Below, in pieces: positions 27,001-39,000 of a stretch of DNA of 64,000 bases. The number at the start of each line of letters is the position of its first letter. The stretch's first letter is position 1. Location: positions 46,048,723-46,112,722 of the forward strand of contig OX465584.1 in the NCBI GenBank assembly GCA_950022655.1. Direction: 5' to 3'. The DNA comes from Alentia gelatinosa (taxonomy: Eukaryota > Annelida > Polychaeta > Phyllodocida > Polynoidae). A program made the translations under genes and the position numbers. Below the pieces are notes generated by a model that had not been told where the DNA came from, ran no database searches, and saw only the letters and a list, made by a program, of their open reading frames with translations.

Positions 27001-30000
27001 ATGCAGGCGACACCCTCTGGGGTATCATATACGACAAGATAAACAGATTAACAAGAGCAGTATTATTGATCAATTTAAAACAATGTAAATATGTTTGTTA
27101 TGGAATAGATTAAATTGAGAATACCTGAAATATTTAGTTAGATTCATTCATAATCACAAATGCTGAAATAAGTACCCCAAAATACAATTATGAAGCACCA
27201 CCTAAAGTGATTACAAACCCTCGCTCAAGAGACCCGAGACTGTCCTCCATTCGTGTTTTTTCCTCACAAACGATCGAGGTCACTCGGACTAAACTATGAC
27301 CGAGGATGTCGTTCCCCTTTGGAAAAGACGAAACAACAGCTTACAGTCATAATGTAAAAAAATAGGATGAATTTGGAGTCGACTGAAGCCGCCCGCAGAA
27401 GAATTCGATTGCCTGATAAGATTGTATTTGAAATATATAGAACCTGAAGGACATTCATTTTGCGTAATCCATATTCAAAGGAGCAAGGTTGTGGAATTCA
27501 TTGCCTCAGAAATGCCAAACGACCCAAGCCGTTGAAGAATTTAAGACCCATGTAACAGAATTTCCGTAATATAAGACTGCCGAGTTGGATTGCACCTAAT
27601 ATACCTGCAACATATCATCTCATCACACTGCTCTATCAATGGTATTTTATTCGCATTTTCTCTGGTACTGTATAATTAATATTGATATTAATCTTGATGT
27701 ATCCTGAATAGTATGATGCTGATGTTGTATCTGAAAAACTTGTGCAAACGAAAGATGCAATGAATAAACTTTAAAAAAATAAAAACGCGATGGACGAGCT
27801 CTCGCCGAGATTGTCGTCCGTGGAGGTCCCCTTCGTCGGGACTGTTGTTCCTCTTGGGGGTTGAAAGTAAAACGACCCCAGTTGAATATCTACTTCACCG
27901 CTCTTTATGTGGTCCTAGGATAGTAAGTATTTTTATCTATCCAACCCCACATACAATCCTTTCATTGAGAGGGTTTGGACAGATTGAAACCAAACTGTTA
28001 CCCTTCTGAGGGTGACTACCACATTATACAGTATAGTAGATCTGCTACCTACTAGAACTATGCAGCTGCCCGAAGATTCCCATAGATGAAACCGCTTAAG
28101 CACACTGGAATCCCCTAAAAGCCCCCCTTATCAGATTGTTGATACTTCTTTACCAACCGAATACTGGGCCGTGATAACAAGCACCATTTGTCATCCAAAA
28201 TGGCATCTGATCTATGATTTGTTTTGGCATAGATTTATCCAGGAGGCCTTTTACATAGTTAAGCATATACCGTACTGTGTATTTCTACATCACAAAACAC
28301 AATCATTTTGTCTGTCGTACTTCTATTTGTGCTTTTATCCTGTAGAATTTCTTCCCGTTATCGATTTATGGTTTCTAAACCAATAATAACAACAACAATA
28401 CACAGGACAATACTTTGTCAAGTCAATCCATTGCCACCTTCTTATCTAACTAATACTGTTCTCTTTTTACTATGTAGTATTTGAATTTTCTATTTCTAGT
28501 GGTCAACTCTATTAGTCTTGTGACAAACTAATATCAAGGACTAAAATAATACCCTTTTTCCAAGTGTAAGAAAAAGACATAATGGATGGAGGGCAATTAT
28601 AATGTACTTACAAGACATAGATCTACGATTTACGCTTAACACTCATATTTCCTCTATTTACACAGGTATGCCCTTCTATCAATGCACCATCCTGTATGCT
28701 ACCACCTTCCCTCAGCTTATCTGTGATTGGTCGATTTGGGTCACATGGTACAAGACTTAATAACGGACAGCAGTTTTAAACTGCCACCCACTTCAGGTAG
28801 CGGCTCCCCTCGTGTAGTTCTAGTCCTCAAATTGTCAAATGTAGTTTTAAAACTCATTTAATTGGCATCCGTCAGAAGGACATATGAAAGGCAGTATTCT
28901 CATTACTTCCGACTAATTGGCTGCAACATATGATAATGATAATCTAATGGGAAAAACTTGATAGAGTAAACAGGGTCTTAATTAAAGTACTTCAAAGGAA
29001 TGATTGATCCATTCGTTTACTTTACACTGGATCTGCTACGCAGCAAGGAGAAATGTCAAATAAACTTAAAAGAAAGTGGGTAGAAATTCATAAAAGCGGA
29101 GTTTTTTTACTTGATAGTTATTTGTCAGAGACGTAGAGGATGATAACGACCAGAGAGAATGTCATCACTGTGCGGCGGGCGGAGGAGGCTTCTTTCAGTC
29201 TGACCACACAATGCTTGACCGCCTAGCCCAGCGCAGAAAAAGAAAGCCCCCAAAAAACCAGCCCGCTTCCATCGCCTACCGCCGTCAACATGTGACAGGC
29301 GCGTGCCATGTGGGTCAGGGCGATGGAAACCCTGGCTCTAGGGTGACTGTGCCGCGAGGCAGGTGGACCCTGAAAGACGGGGAAATGGAATTCGACAAAA
29401 TGGACGAATTCTCGGTATGCTATGAGTCGGGTCCCCCACCACCCTCTATCGCCACCTCGACAGCGTATTGTCCGGCGAGAGGATCCATTTTTACGTGTTT
29501 GTCGCCGGCGGCGGACGACCTTAAGTCGGTCGTGGCGCGGGCAGGGACGGCGAGCGGGCGGCATGAAAGGATCGACGCCGGCTCTAAAACACGCACTGTT
29601 TATTTGGCCGCAATCCAGGACCTGACGACGCCAAAGAGCAAGCTCATTAAAGATGTTTTCCAGCGGCTTGAAAAAGACTGGCGCCGGGTTTAAATTTAAC
29701 CTCTCTCACATAGCTGCGGCGGTGTATGCGCATCCCACCCTCCCACCCAACTGCACGTGGTGCCCACAGTCAACATGACGCCCTGTCATCACTCGGTGAA
29801 ATATTGGTTACTTGACCTCCAAGTCTTGTCCTTTTGTGAGTAGTATAAGAAAAGTGAAGTTTGTGGCAGGGGAAGGCAGCTGTATAGTGCAGGACTGAGG
29901 GAGGGAAAGTGAATAATGGGGAATTGGTGTTTGGTGGATAGTGTTTTTGTTTGAGTTTTTTTAATTCATGAAGAAATGAGACATGCAATTCACCCGATTA

Positions 30001-33000
30001 GGGCGTTTTTCAAAGTAGTATTGAATACATTTGCGCTGACGTCGAAAGGTTTCTGATAAGCATAATAAGTAAGACGATGAGGCCGGTTTCCATTGGCCAA
30101 CGAAAACGGCGGAGATGTTTTATCCAAAGTCGTGGGTCAGCTTATAACCTTGGGTTTTCAAAAATGGATTTTTGAAAAAAAAAAAAGCCTAAAATCAGTA
30201 CTCATCTATCATTACCCCAGATCCCCAATGAAACAGAGTGAAGGCCGTAGTGGGCTTATAAAATTTTATTTAATTTTATGAGTCTTATTGATGTGAATAA
30301 GAGAAATACATGAGTATCAATGATAAGACAAATATAGAAATTGACATAGATATGTGTTTGTCAATTGTGATATCATTTGTGATAATATGACAAATATTGA
30401 AAATGACATAGATATGTATTTGTCAATTTCTGATAATATTTGATATAAGATAAATGACGATTATGTGATATTACATAGTTAAACATAACATGTAATAATA
30501 AAATAATAGAAATAGCCCTACGAGTGTAAGGAGTAGGAGAGAAGAGGAGTGGGTGGGTGGGTAGAAAAAATAGGTGTTGAGCGAAGGAGACCAGTGAAGC
30601 GAATGAGACAGAGGACAGTGTCGCACTCGCGCACTTTGATGTTTAGTGCGGCCGAGAGCGGATAGGTGGCGCAGGGGTGCGCGAGTGTAGAGTGGTTTCA
30701 CCAGGGGGGGCAATGACCACCCCTGACCAAAGGCCATGGGCAACCCATTACCCCAGATCCCCAATGAAACAGAGTGAAGGCCGTAGTGGGCTTATAAAAT
30801 TTTATTTAATTTTATGAGTCTTATTGATGTGAATAAGAGAAATACATGAGTATCAATGATAAGACAAATATAGAAATTGACATAGATATGTGTTTGTCAA
30901 TTGTGATATCATTTGTGATAATATGACAAATATTGAAAATGACATAGATATGTATTTGTCAATTTCTGATAATATTTGATATAAGATAAATGACGATTAT
31001 GTGATATTACATAGTTAAACATAACATGTAATAATAAAATAATAGAAATAGCCAAGAAGCCAATAGTTAAGGGAAGAGGAGGGTGGGAAAAGTTTTTTAT
31101 AGTCACTTTCTGAAGGAGAGAGACTCAATGAGAGACTTGTTGACAGTCTCTTGGTCTGATACTTTGATGTAGTCTCTATGAGCCTGGGACCTCCACCCTC
31201 CATACCTCTGGATGTTAAGTTCAGGTATCCCTGCCTCAAATGCCTGAGTGGCAGCGGCCTTCCTGAGGCTGTGGAGGGTGTATGTCTTCACCGTTTGGCC
31301 TGTGGCCTGTAGGAGGCGGTCCCATTCGTTGGTCATAACCCGTGATGTGATGGTCGTCCCATCGGGCAGTGTCAGGAACGGGTCCCGCAGTGAAGCCGTA
31401 GGGGCCGCCCGTAGTAGGCCTCGAACCGCGTCTACCGGGCACACCCGGATATCGTCCGCGGCCTCGAGGCGCATCACTTTCTGTTGCCCTACGTATTGAA
31501 GATTTTTGGCCGCCTTGATGGTGATGGTGAGATGCCGGCGGCCGAGGACCACGTCCCCGCGAGTGAGGTTCCGAGCCGGGTCGAATGCCCGAGCCGACTG
31601 CGGCGCCACCTCCCCCTGCCGTAGGGCCGCGTAGAAAATGAGGAGCATGCCCGCCCTCATTGCCGTATGGAGGGGCGATCCCGTCAGTGCGTCGAGGACC
31701 GCCCTGAACACATCCATTGGTATGGGGGCCTTCACGTTTGGCACGTACAGCTTGTTTCTCCTCATGCCCTCGAGGGCACGCTTCACCCGGTGATCCTCTG
31801 TCGGCTGCACGTCCCCCCCCGTCAGTCGGAGGTGTGCCCGGACGTGCGATAACTGGTTGGCGACCGTGGCCGGCGAGGGGGCGTGGTCCGCCACGTATTC
31901 CAGATACGACGTGATCAGGCTCACGGTCGGTGCCCGGGGGTCCGCTCTCATCCGGTTGCAGAACGCCAGGTAGGTGGTGACTGCGGATCGCTGGTTTGCG
32001 AGCGTACCTGGGGCACGCGCCTCTGACTGCCTCGCAGATGCCTTCGCCTGGAGTAAGAGAAGCGCCCGATCTGCAGAAGAGACGGAGTACGGGTACAAAA
32101 GAGGCATGGGTACACGGTACGATAGGGTACAACTCATGAATGTGAATGAGGGAAGTGGCCTTATCGTATTCCGTCCTCGACAGATAGGCTCTGCTCAGGG
32201 CATCTGCGATGACGTTTTGCACCCCGGGGATATGGCTGAAGACCAGTTCCACCTGTAGGCGTGCCTGCACCATCCATGCCTGGCGGGCACACTCCGCCAG
32301 GACAGGGTTACGGGCACGCCCGCTATTGAGGGTCTGAACAGTTCCGAGGTTATCACAGAACACCTCAATCCTTGATCCCCGATCCCTGTCTGTGATAAAT
32401 GTGTGGAGTGCGTAGATGGTATTCAGAGCCTCGAGCTCTGAGATGCACTCCACGGGATCGAAGACGGGGCACACCTGTCCGGAGTACGAGAACCGGCCGT
32501 CGGTCCCTCCGACGCCCGACAGGCATGCATCCACCGTGATCCTCCGCGTCGGTGGACCCCGAGGGATGAGGGCGCGGCCGTTCCAGCCCCGGGCAAACTT
32601 AACGAACCAGTCGAGGTCCTGGCGCATCTCGGAATTGATGTTCATGTAGAAGCCCTTCATCCCCCGTAGGGCCTCGAGTAGCTTCGAGACGAATGCCCGC
32701 GCCGGACGTATACACCTAGCCACGTGTAATATCCGGCCGAGCACCGACTGAAGCTGTCGTTTCGTCAACGTCCGTCGTTTGGCTACGGCCGACACGTGAC
32801 CACGGATGTCCTCCAGCTTGGCCGTGGGGATCGATAGAGACATGGCACGGGCGTCGATCTCTATCCCCAACCACGTCACGGTCTGGCTCGGCTCCTGTGC
32901 TTTGTCGCGTGCCTCGGGTAGGCCCAATTCCGAGAAAAGGGCTCGCGCGATCCTGAAGTCCTCGGCCGCCTTACCTCGGTCCTCGGAGAGGATGATGAGG

Positions 33001-36000
33001 TCGTCGAGGTACATCGCGGCCGTGACTCCCTTTGATGATAGTATCCCCACGATGGCCTCCGCCACACACTGCATGTGGTATGAGGAGGCACGGGCGCCGA
33101 ACGGCATGGCCGTATCGCAGTAGTGCCCGCCCCCCCACGTGAAACACAACAGAGGCCAGTCGAGGGGATCGCACCTAAAGTTCTTGTAGGCACGCGACAC
33201 GTCGATGGACGACATGTAGGCCGACGTGCCTGCCTTGACGAGTTTGGCCACAAACTCGTCCACCGTAGGGAGGCCGTGTTCTCGCTCCAGTCCGTAGACC
33301 GAGTTCTTAATGATGAACGAGTTCACGCTGCACTCCCTCGGGAAAGTCATGTCGGTAATGATGCGCCGGTCGTCCGTCCCGCGCTTTTCCCGTGTCATGA
33401 GTGGCGACACGTGACACCACGGGCTAAAAGGCGGTTCGGCGAACGGGCCCATCATATTGGTAAAGCCCGCCTCCTTTTCGAGAAACTTCTCTACCTGCAC
33501 GGGGTGAGAGGTTGCGCTGGGGTGGTTGGCCACCCCTCTGGTATCACTCTCCGGTCCCAGGTATCCCAGGGGGAAACCGTATCGCAGGAAGCCTAGGAGC
33601 TCCTGCGCCTCCTCCACGTGTCCTAGGTAATGGTCCCATGCAGGTAGGTTTAGATCCGAAGGCACCTCGACCCTGGCGCCGAGTGCGTTGGGGATTCCCG
33701 TGTCGCGCACGGTCCGGTATATTTCCGCGTGCCTGGCGGGCCCCACGGCCGTGAACTCCGGCCAAGTCTCCCGGCGATGTTGTTTGAAGGCTAACGGGTC
33801 CGTACTCACGCCCTCCCGGTGGATTCCCGTTTCGCAGACATCGCGGAGTGCTTTAAAGTCGGGAGTGTTAGATTCCGGCGCACTAACACTAACACCCGGC
33901 AAGCGACTGAGACCATCATCCCCCACGGTGCCGGGGGCGGCCTCCGCCGGTGAAACGGGGGGTATCTCCTCCGGGAGTGTATTCGGCCCGTCAATGTTGT
34001 TGTTTATCCGGACCCCTCGGCCACGTGCCGAGGGGGTCACGTGATAGGTGACGTCACGTGGGGGAGCCGGATTCGTAACACAACACTCCGTCCTGCCGGC
34101 ACCCCTTTCATCTTTCTTGCGCGCCTCGTCTACTGGCGGGGCGCGGCCGGCCCGTTTTTTGAACTCGGCTGAGGTTGGTGTACCACACTCTGCGCTGCCG
34201 CCGGCCTGGTAGTAGCCTGCAGTTGATACCCCGCCTGGGGTACCCGCCGTGGTGTGGGTACAGGGGGAGCCGCCGTGTTGTCGTACCCGTGTCCGTATGT
34301 GAGCTTGCGGTTGCAGGCGTGCACAGAGTGACCGCACTTCCTGCCCACCGAGTCGCAAAACGTGCACACGTGCAACCACCGGATACCCCCTTCAGTGTGG
34401 TCGCTGCGGTGGCGGCACCCCCTCTCTCCATTGAAGTCCCGGCACGGGGCCTCGCTCCCCCGGGCACGTCCGGTCTCCGTGTTTTGACTGCTGTTTGCGG
34501 TGTGGGCACTGGTCATCGCGAGCCGGACACGTTCTTCCTGTATCCGGCCGTGATCCGACCATCGCATCCTGCCCGACTCGACCTGGTCGAAAACAAAGTT
34601 TGACCAGCGTCTGACGCCGGCCCACGGCCGTGCCTGCGCATCAACGGTCACCTGGTATAGATGTTTGAACATATGCTCCTTGTCCTCGGGGTGCAAGGCG
34701 CGATCGTCATTCAGTAAGGCCACAAAACATGAAATGTACTCCAGAGGCCCGAGGCTCGACCGTAGGTCCAGTTTCTGGTGCAGCGTGTACACCCCATCTC
34801 TGTCCATAAACATGTACGGCTTCGCCGTCGGCCTCCGGGCATTTAAATCAGAAAGTAGGCTCTTACCCGTTGTGCGGTCGTGTCGCATGGCCTCACGGCC
34901 GAATTCATGCTGGAGGTGTTCCTCGGTCGTGTATGCCTCTCGGAGTGCCCTGGGCGCGGGGAGGAGGCGCTCGTTCTGATCCTGGGCCCAGTCTCTCGTC
35001 CGTTCGGCCGCTGACGAAGCCCGTGAGCCGGCCCGGCGCGAGGTCGGTCTGGAGATCTGCATGATCGCGTCCATCATGCCGTCCATCTGGCGCGATATTT
35101 TGGTCATATCCGTCCTGACTTCACCGACGTCTGTCTTTACTTCGTTGACGTCTGTCCTGACCCCCCCGAGGTTGGCCTCCAGGGCTGTGATGCGTGAAGT
35201 CCGAGTCCGTGCGCTGGCGCTCGTTCCCTGTTGAGATACCGAGTCCACGTGGTCGCTCTCGGCTGCCGGCTGTCTTATCGTTATTTCCGAGTCCGTCTCG
35301 GCCTCCGCGGGTGCGGATGCCGCCACAGCGCTTCTGGTCAACATGCCTGAACTATAATTCCTTACTGAATCGCTTGGTAGCCCTGTCCTCGTCTGCCGAT
35401 ATTCAGGGGAATACGGAGACCGAAGGTACGGAGGGCGATAGGGCCAAGGAGCGGTAGAAAAAATAGGTGTTGAGCGAAGGAGACCAGTGAAGCGAATGAG
35501 ACAGAGGACAGTGTCGCACTCGCGCACTTTGATGTTTAGTGCGGCCGAGAGCGGATAGGTGGCGCAGGGGTGCGCGAGTGTAGAGTGGTTTCACCAGGGG
35601 GGGCAATGACCACCCCTGACCAAAGGCCATGGGCAACCAATAAAGTACCAAAAAAACAGAGATATAGAAATGTGAATCACATAATGGTAGCAATCTGTCA
35701 GATAGCATGTGACATCGTTTTCTGGTACAAAAGTTCATTGAAACATTTATATTATATACCGAAAATTCTTGAGAAAAAGGTTGTGAGTAGGGGGTGGGGG
35801 GGAATGGGGGACCCCAAAGTGTGTGTGTGTGGGGGGGGGGGGGGGTGCGGCTTATAAGCGGGGTTTTCCTAAAGTTGAAATGCCCCGAGATTCGGCCTAT
35901 AGCATTTTGTTGAAGTGGGTGGTCAGCTTATAAGCGGGGTCGGCTTATAAGCGGGGTTTTACGGTAATACATGTATGTTACAAAATGGGACACCTAAGAA

Positions 36001-39000
36001 TAATTGTAATAAAACATAGAATTATATACCCTAAAATAAGACCAGGTATTTATAGCTCTAATGATTCACCGTCCGAAATAAATTGGCCAGATATCATAGT
36101 TACTGTATTCCAGAAACTTCTCACATGCATATAATTGTAATTAACCTTTTGCGATCCGTAGTTCCATAATAATGGGTACAGTTCTAAAACATATTGTTCA
36201 GCTTACGCCAAAGAAACATATTTTCGACGGCATTGAAATAGTCCTAATCATACGCTTATCATATATTTAAATGGGTCCAAGTTCGAGGATCCATTTGTTC
36301 TAAATCAATTGTCCGCTTACTCGTGGTGTTCAGGTTGTCTATGGTTGTACGGTATTATATTATGCCCTAATAAATATAGTTAGATTGAATAAAGAAATGG
36401 GTTGGAAAAAATAGCAGAAATGAGTGGGTGTAGGTATTTATACGGGATAATCGTTAATAGCGACCGTTTTGAGATCATAGTCTACATATCATATATTTAG
36501 CTACAATCATCGAACACTTGGGACCAATGGTTGTATTTATCTTCAAACCCATCTTAAATCTTATCTCTATTGACGATTATCCCGTCTAAAAGAGGGTCTC
36601 TGGCGTGAATGACACACCTTCAAGCCCAACCATGCCAAACCCGCCCCGGGCAGTCACACGGCTTCGCACCGGCAGGAGCCCAGTGCAGATGTGTCCTGGG
36701 CCTTGTTTAGTAGTAGCCCATGCGTGTATGAGACAAAAATAGCGGCGAACGCCTAAGCGAGGGACGATGCTATGGCCGAGGATATGTCATTCGCATTTTA
36801 GAACCTGTGTGGTCCTAAGGTACACGAATTCTATGTATTTGTCCCGTGGTTAAAGTGACCCCGATGGTTGGTTAGGACAAACCACTCCCGTAAGATATGC
36901 TGTGGGACAATCTGAACGAGGGTTTCTAATCACCGCAGTTGGCGCCACATAATAACATTTTTAGACTAGATTGATCATTTACAAATAGCACTGAATATAG
37001 GTGTGGAGACGTAGCACTGAATATAGTATATCTTCCTTCGAACACTGCCTTTTGTATAGTTGTGTCCAAAATATGCATATTCCCACTATTAAATTACATT
37101 GATAAACAAGGTTTTATTTCTTATCATGGACCACAGCAAAGGGGTGTTGTCATCCCCACGGGCCTTTATCAAACGCAAATGGATGATACCTTGCCAATAG
37201 TTATCCTCTGCCACGACTTCCCTTTCAAATGATAAATTTTAATTATCAAATCAGGGGCCTGTTGAATAATTGAAGGTTGTACATGGACCCTCTATTGAAC
37301 GCCAACGAGACCAAGGGACGATGTGGGTCGACTTTATTCATCCCTTATGAATGACCTTTGCTCAGGAAGGACAGTCTTAGCGAACGAGCTTGAATATCAT
37401 TAAATGATAACCACTCGTACGAGGGCTCATTGTACTATGTACTTTAGTCGACATAAGTTATTAAAAAATCCTGCCAATATAAATCTTTGTTTCTGTCTTT
37501 TACATAGGTACATTATACTATATAAACACCTGAACACCCAGTACAATAGCATACCCCGTGATAGCGAACACTTCTGCTTGAAACATAAGGTTTAGAACCT
37601 CAGATGCTAGCCAAACCTATAAGGGAGGCACCCTACAATTCAGACTGTTTGGCGTTTCCCGAGTATATTCATGCCCCGACTAGTTATGTAAGAGGTGGAG
37701 AAGGGATAGAGGGGAAGATAGACAAGAGAAGCTTACACCATCGCTGTAGTGCTGACTCAGTGTTACCTGTCACAAAAAATATCTACTAAAGCCACTGATA
37801 AACTTGTATGCTATTCAGTGGGACAGTCCATAAGACTGGTCACTTTAAACGGAGCATGCCTTACTTATAACTACTCACTTAACCACCTCATACTACACAT
37901 CACCTACCTACACACCTAACCACCTCACACCACACATCACCTAGCTACATACCTAACCACCTCACACCACACATCACCTACATACGCACCTAACCACCTC
38001 ACACCACACATCACCTACCTACGCACCTAACCACCTCACACCACACATCACCTAGCTACACACCCAACCACCTCACACCACACATCACCTACCTACACAC
38101 CTAACCACCTCACACCACACATTACCTAGCTACGCACCTAACCACCTCACACCACACATCACCTACCTACACACCCAACCACCTCACACCACACATCACC
38201 TACCTATACACCCAACCACCTCACACCACACATCACCTAACTACACACCTAACCACCTCACACCACACATCAGCTACCTACACACCTAACCACCTCACAC
38301 CACACATCACCTAGCTATGCACCGAACCACCTCACACCACACATCACCTAACTACACACCTAACCACCTCACACCACACATCAGCTACCTACGCACCTAA
38401 CCACCTAACACCACACATCACCTACCTACGCACCTAACCACCTCACACCACACATCACCTAGCTACACACCTAACCACCTCACACCACACATCAGCTACC
38501 TACGCACCTAACCACCTAACACCACACATCACCTACCTACGCACCTAACCACCTCACACCACACATCACCTACCTACGCACCTAAGCACCTCACACCACA
38601 CATCACCTACCTATACACCTAACCACCTCACACCACACATCACCTACCTACGCACCTAACCACCTCACACCACACATCACCTACCTACGCACCTAACCAC
38701 CTCACACCACACATCACCTACCTACGCACCTAACCACCTCACACCATACATCACCTACCTACACAACTAACCACCTCACACCACACATCACCTAGCTACA
38801 CACCTAACCACCTCACACCACACATCACCTAGCTACACACCCAGCCACCTCACGTCACACACCACTTAGCTACACACCTAACCACCTCACACCACACATT
38901 ACCTAGCTACGCACCTAACCACCTCACACCACACATCACCTACCTACACACCCAACCACCTCACACCACACATCACCTACCTATGCACCCAACCACCTCA

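Larger units (their letters stand above)
30210..35638 (-). mobile_element. Ngaro-type tyrosine-recombinase retrotransposon
   Basis: A 5,429-bp element read on the minus strand. It carries a Gag-like ORF, a reverse transcriptase/RNase H ORF and a tyrosine recombinase ORF, and it has split direct repeats in the order A1 (35638-35453), ORFs, B1 (31053-30746), A2 (30745-30560), 42-bp spacer, B2 (30517-30210). This layout and the lack of a DIRS-type methyltransferase domain after RNase H place it with Ngaro-like members of the DIRS order, which replicate through a circular intermediate joined in by the recombinase. Both repeat pairs are identical by eye and all ORFs are open, so the copy is young. 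No target-site duplication is visible, as expected for this class. Confidence 0.92.

Noticed and set aside
33123..33596. 157-codon plus-strand frame inside the RT gene, and others antisense to the Ngaro ORFs
   Set aside because: Antisense shadows of GC-rich transposon genes, without motifs.
30210..35638. Classification as LTR retrotransposon or DIRS-1 type
   Set aside because: There are no LTRs and no DDE integrase. The repeats are split direct (A1-B1-A2-B2) rather than inverted, and no methyltransferase domain follows RNase H.
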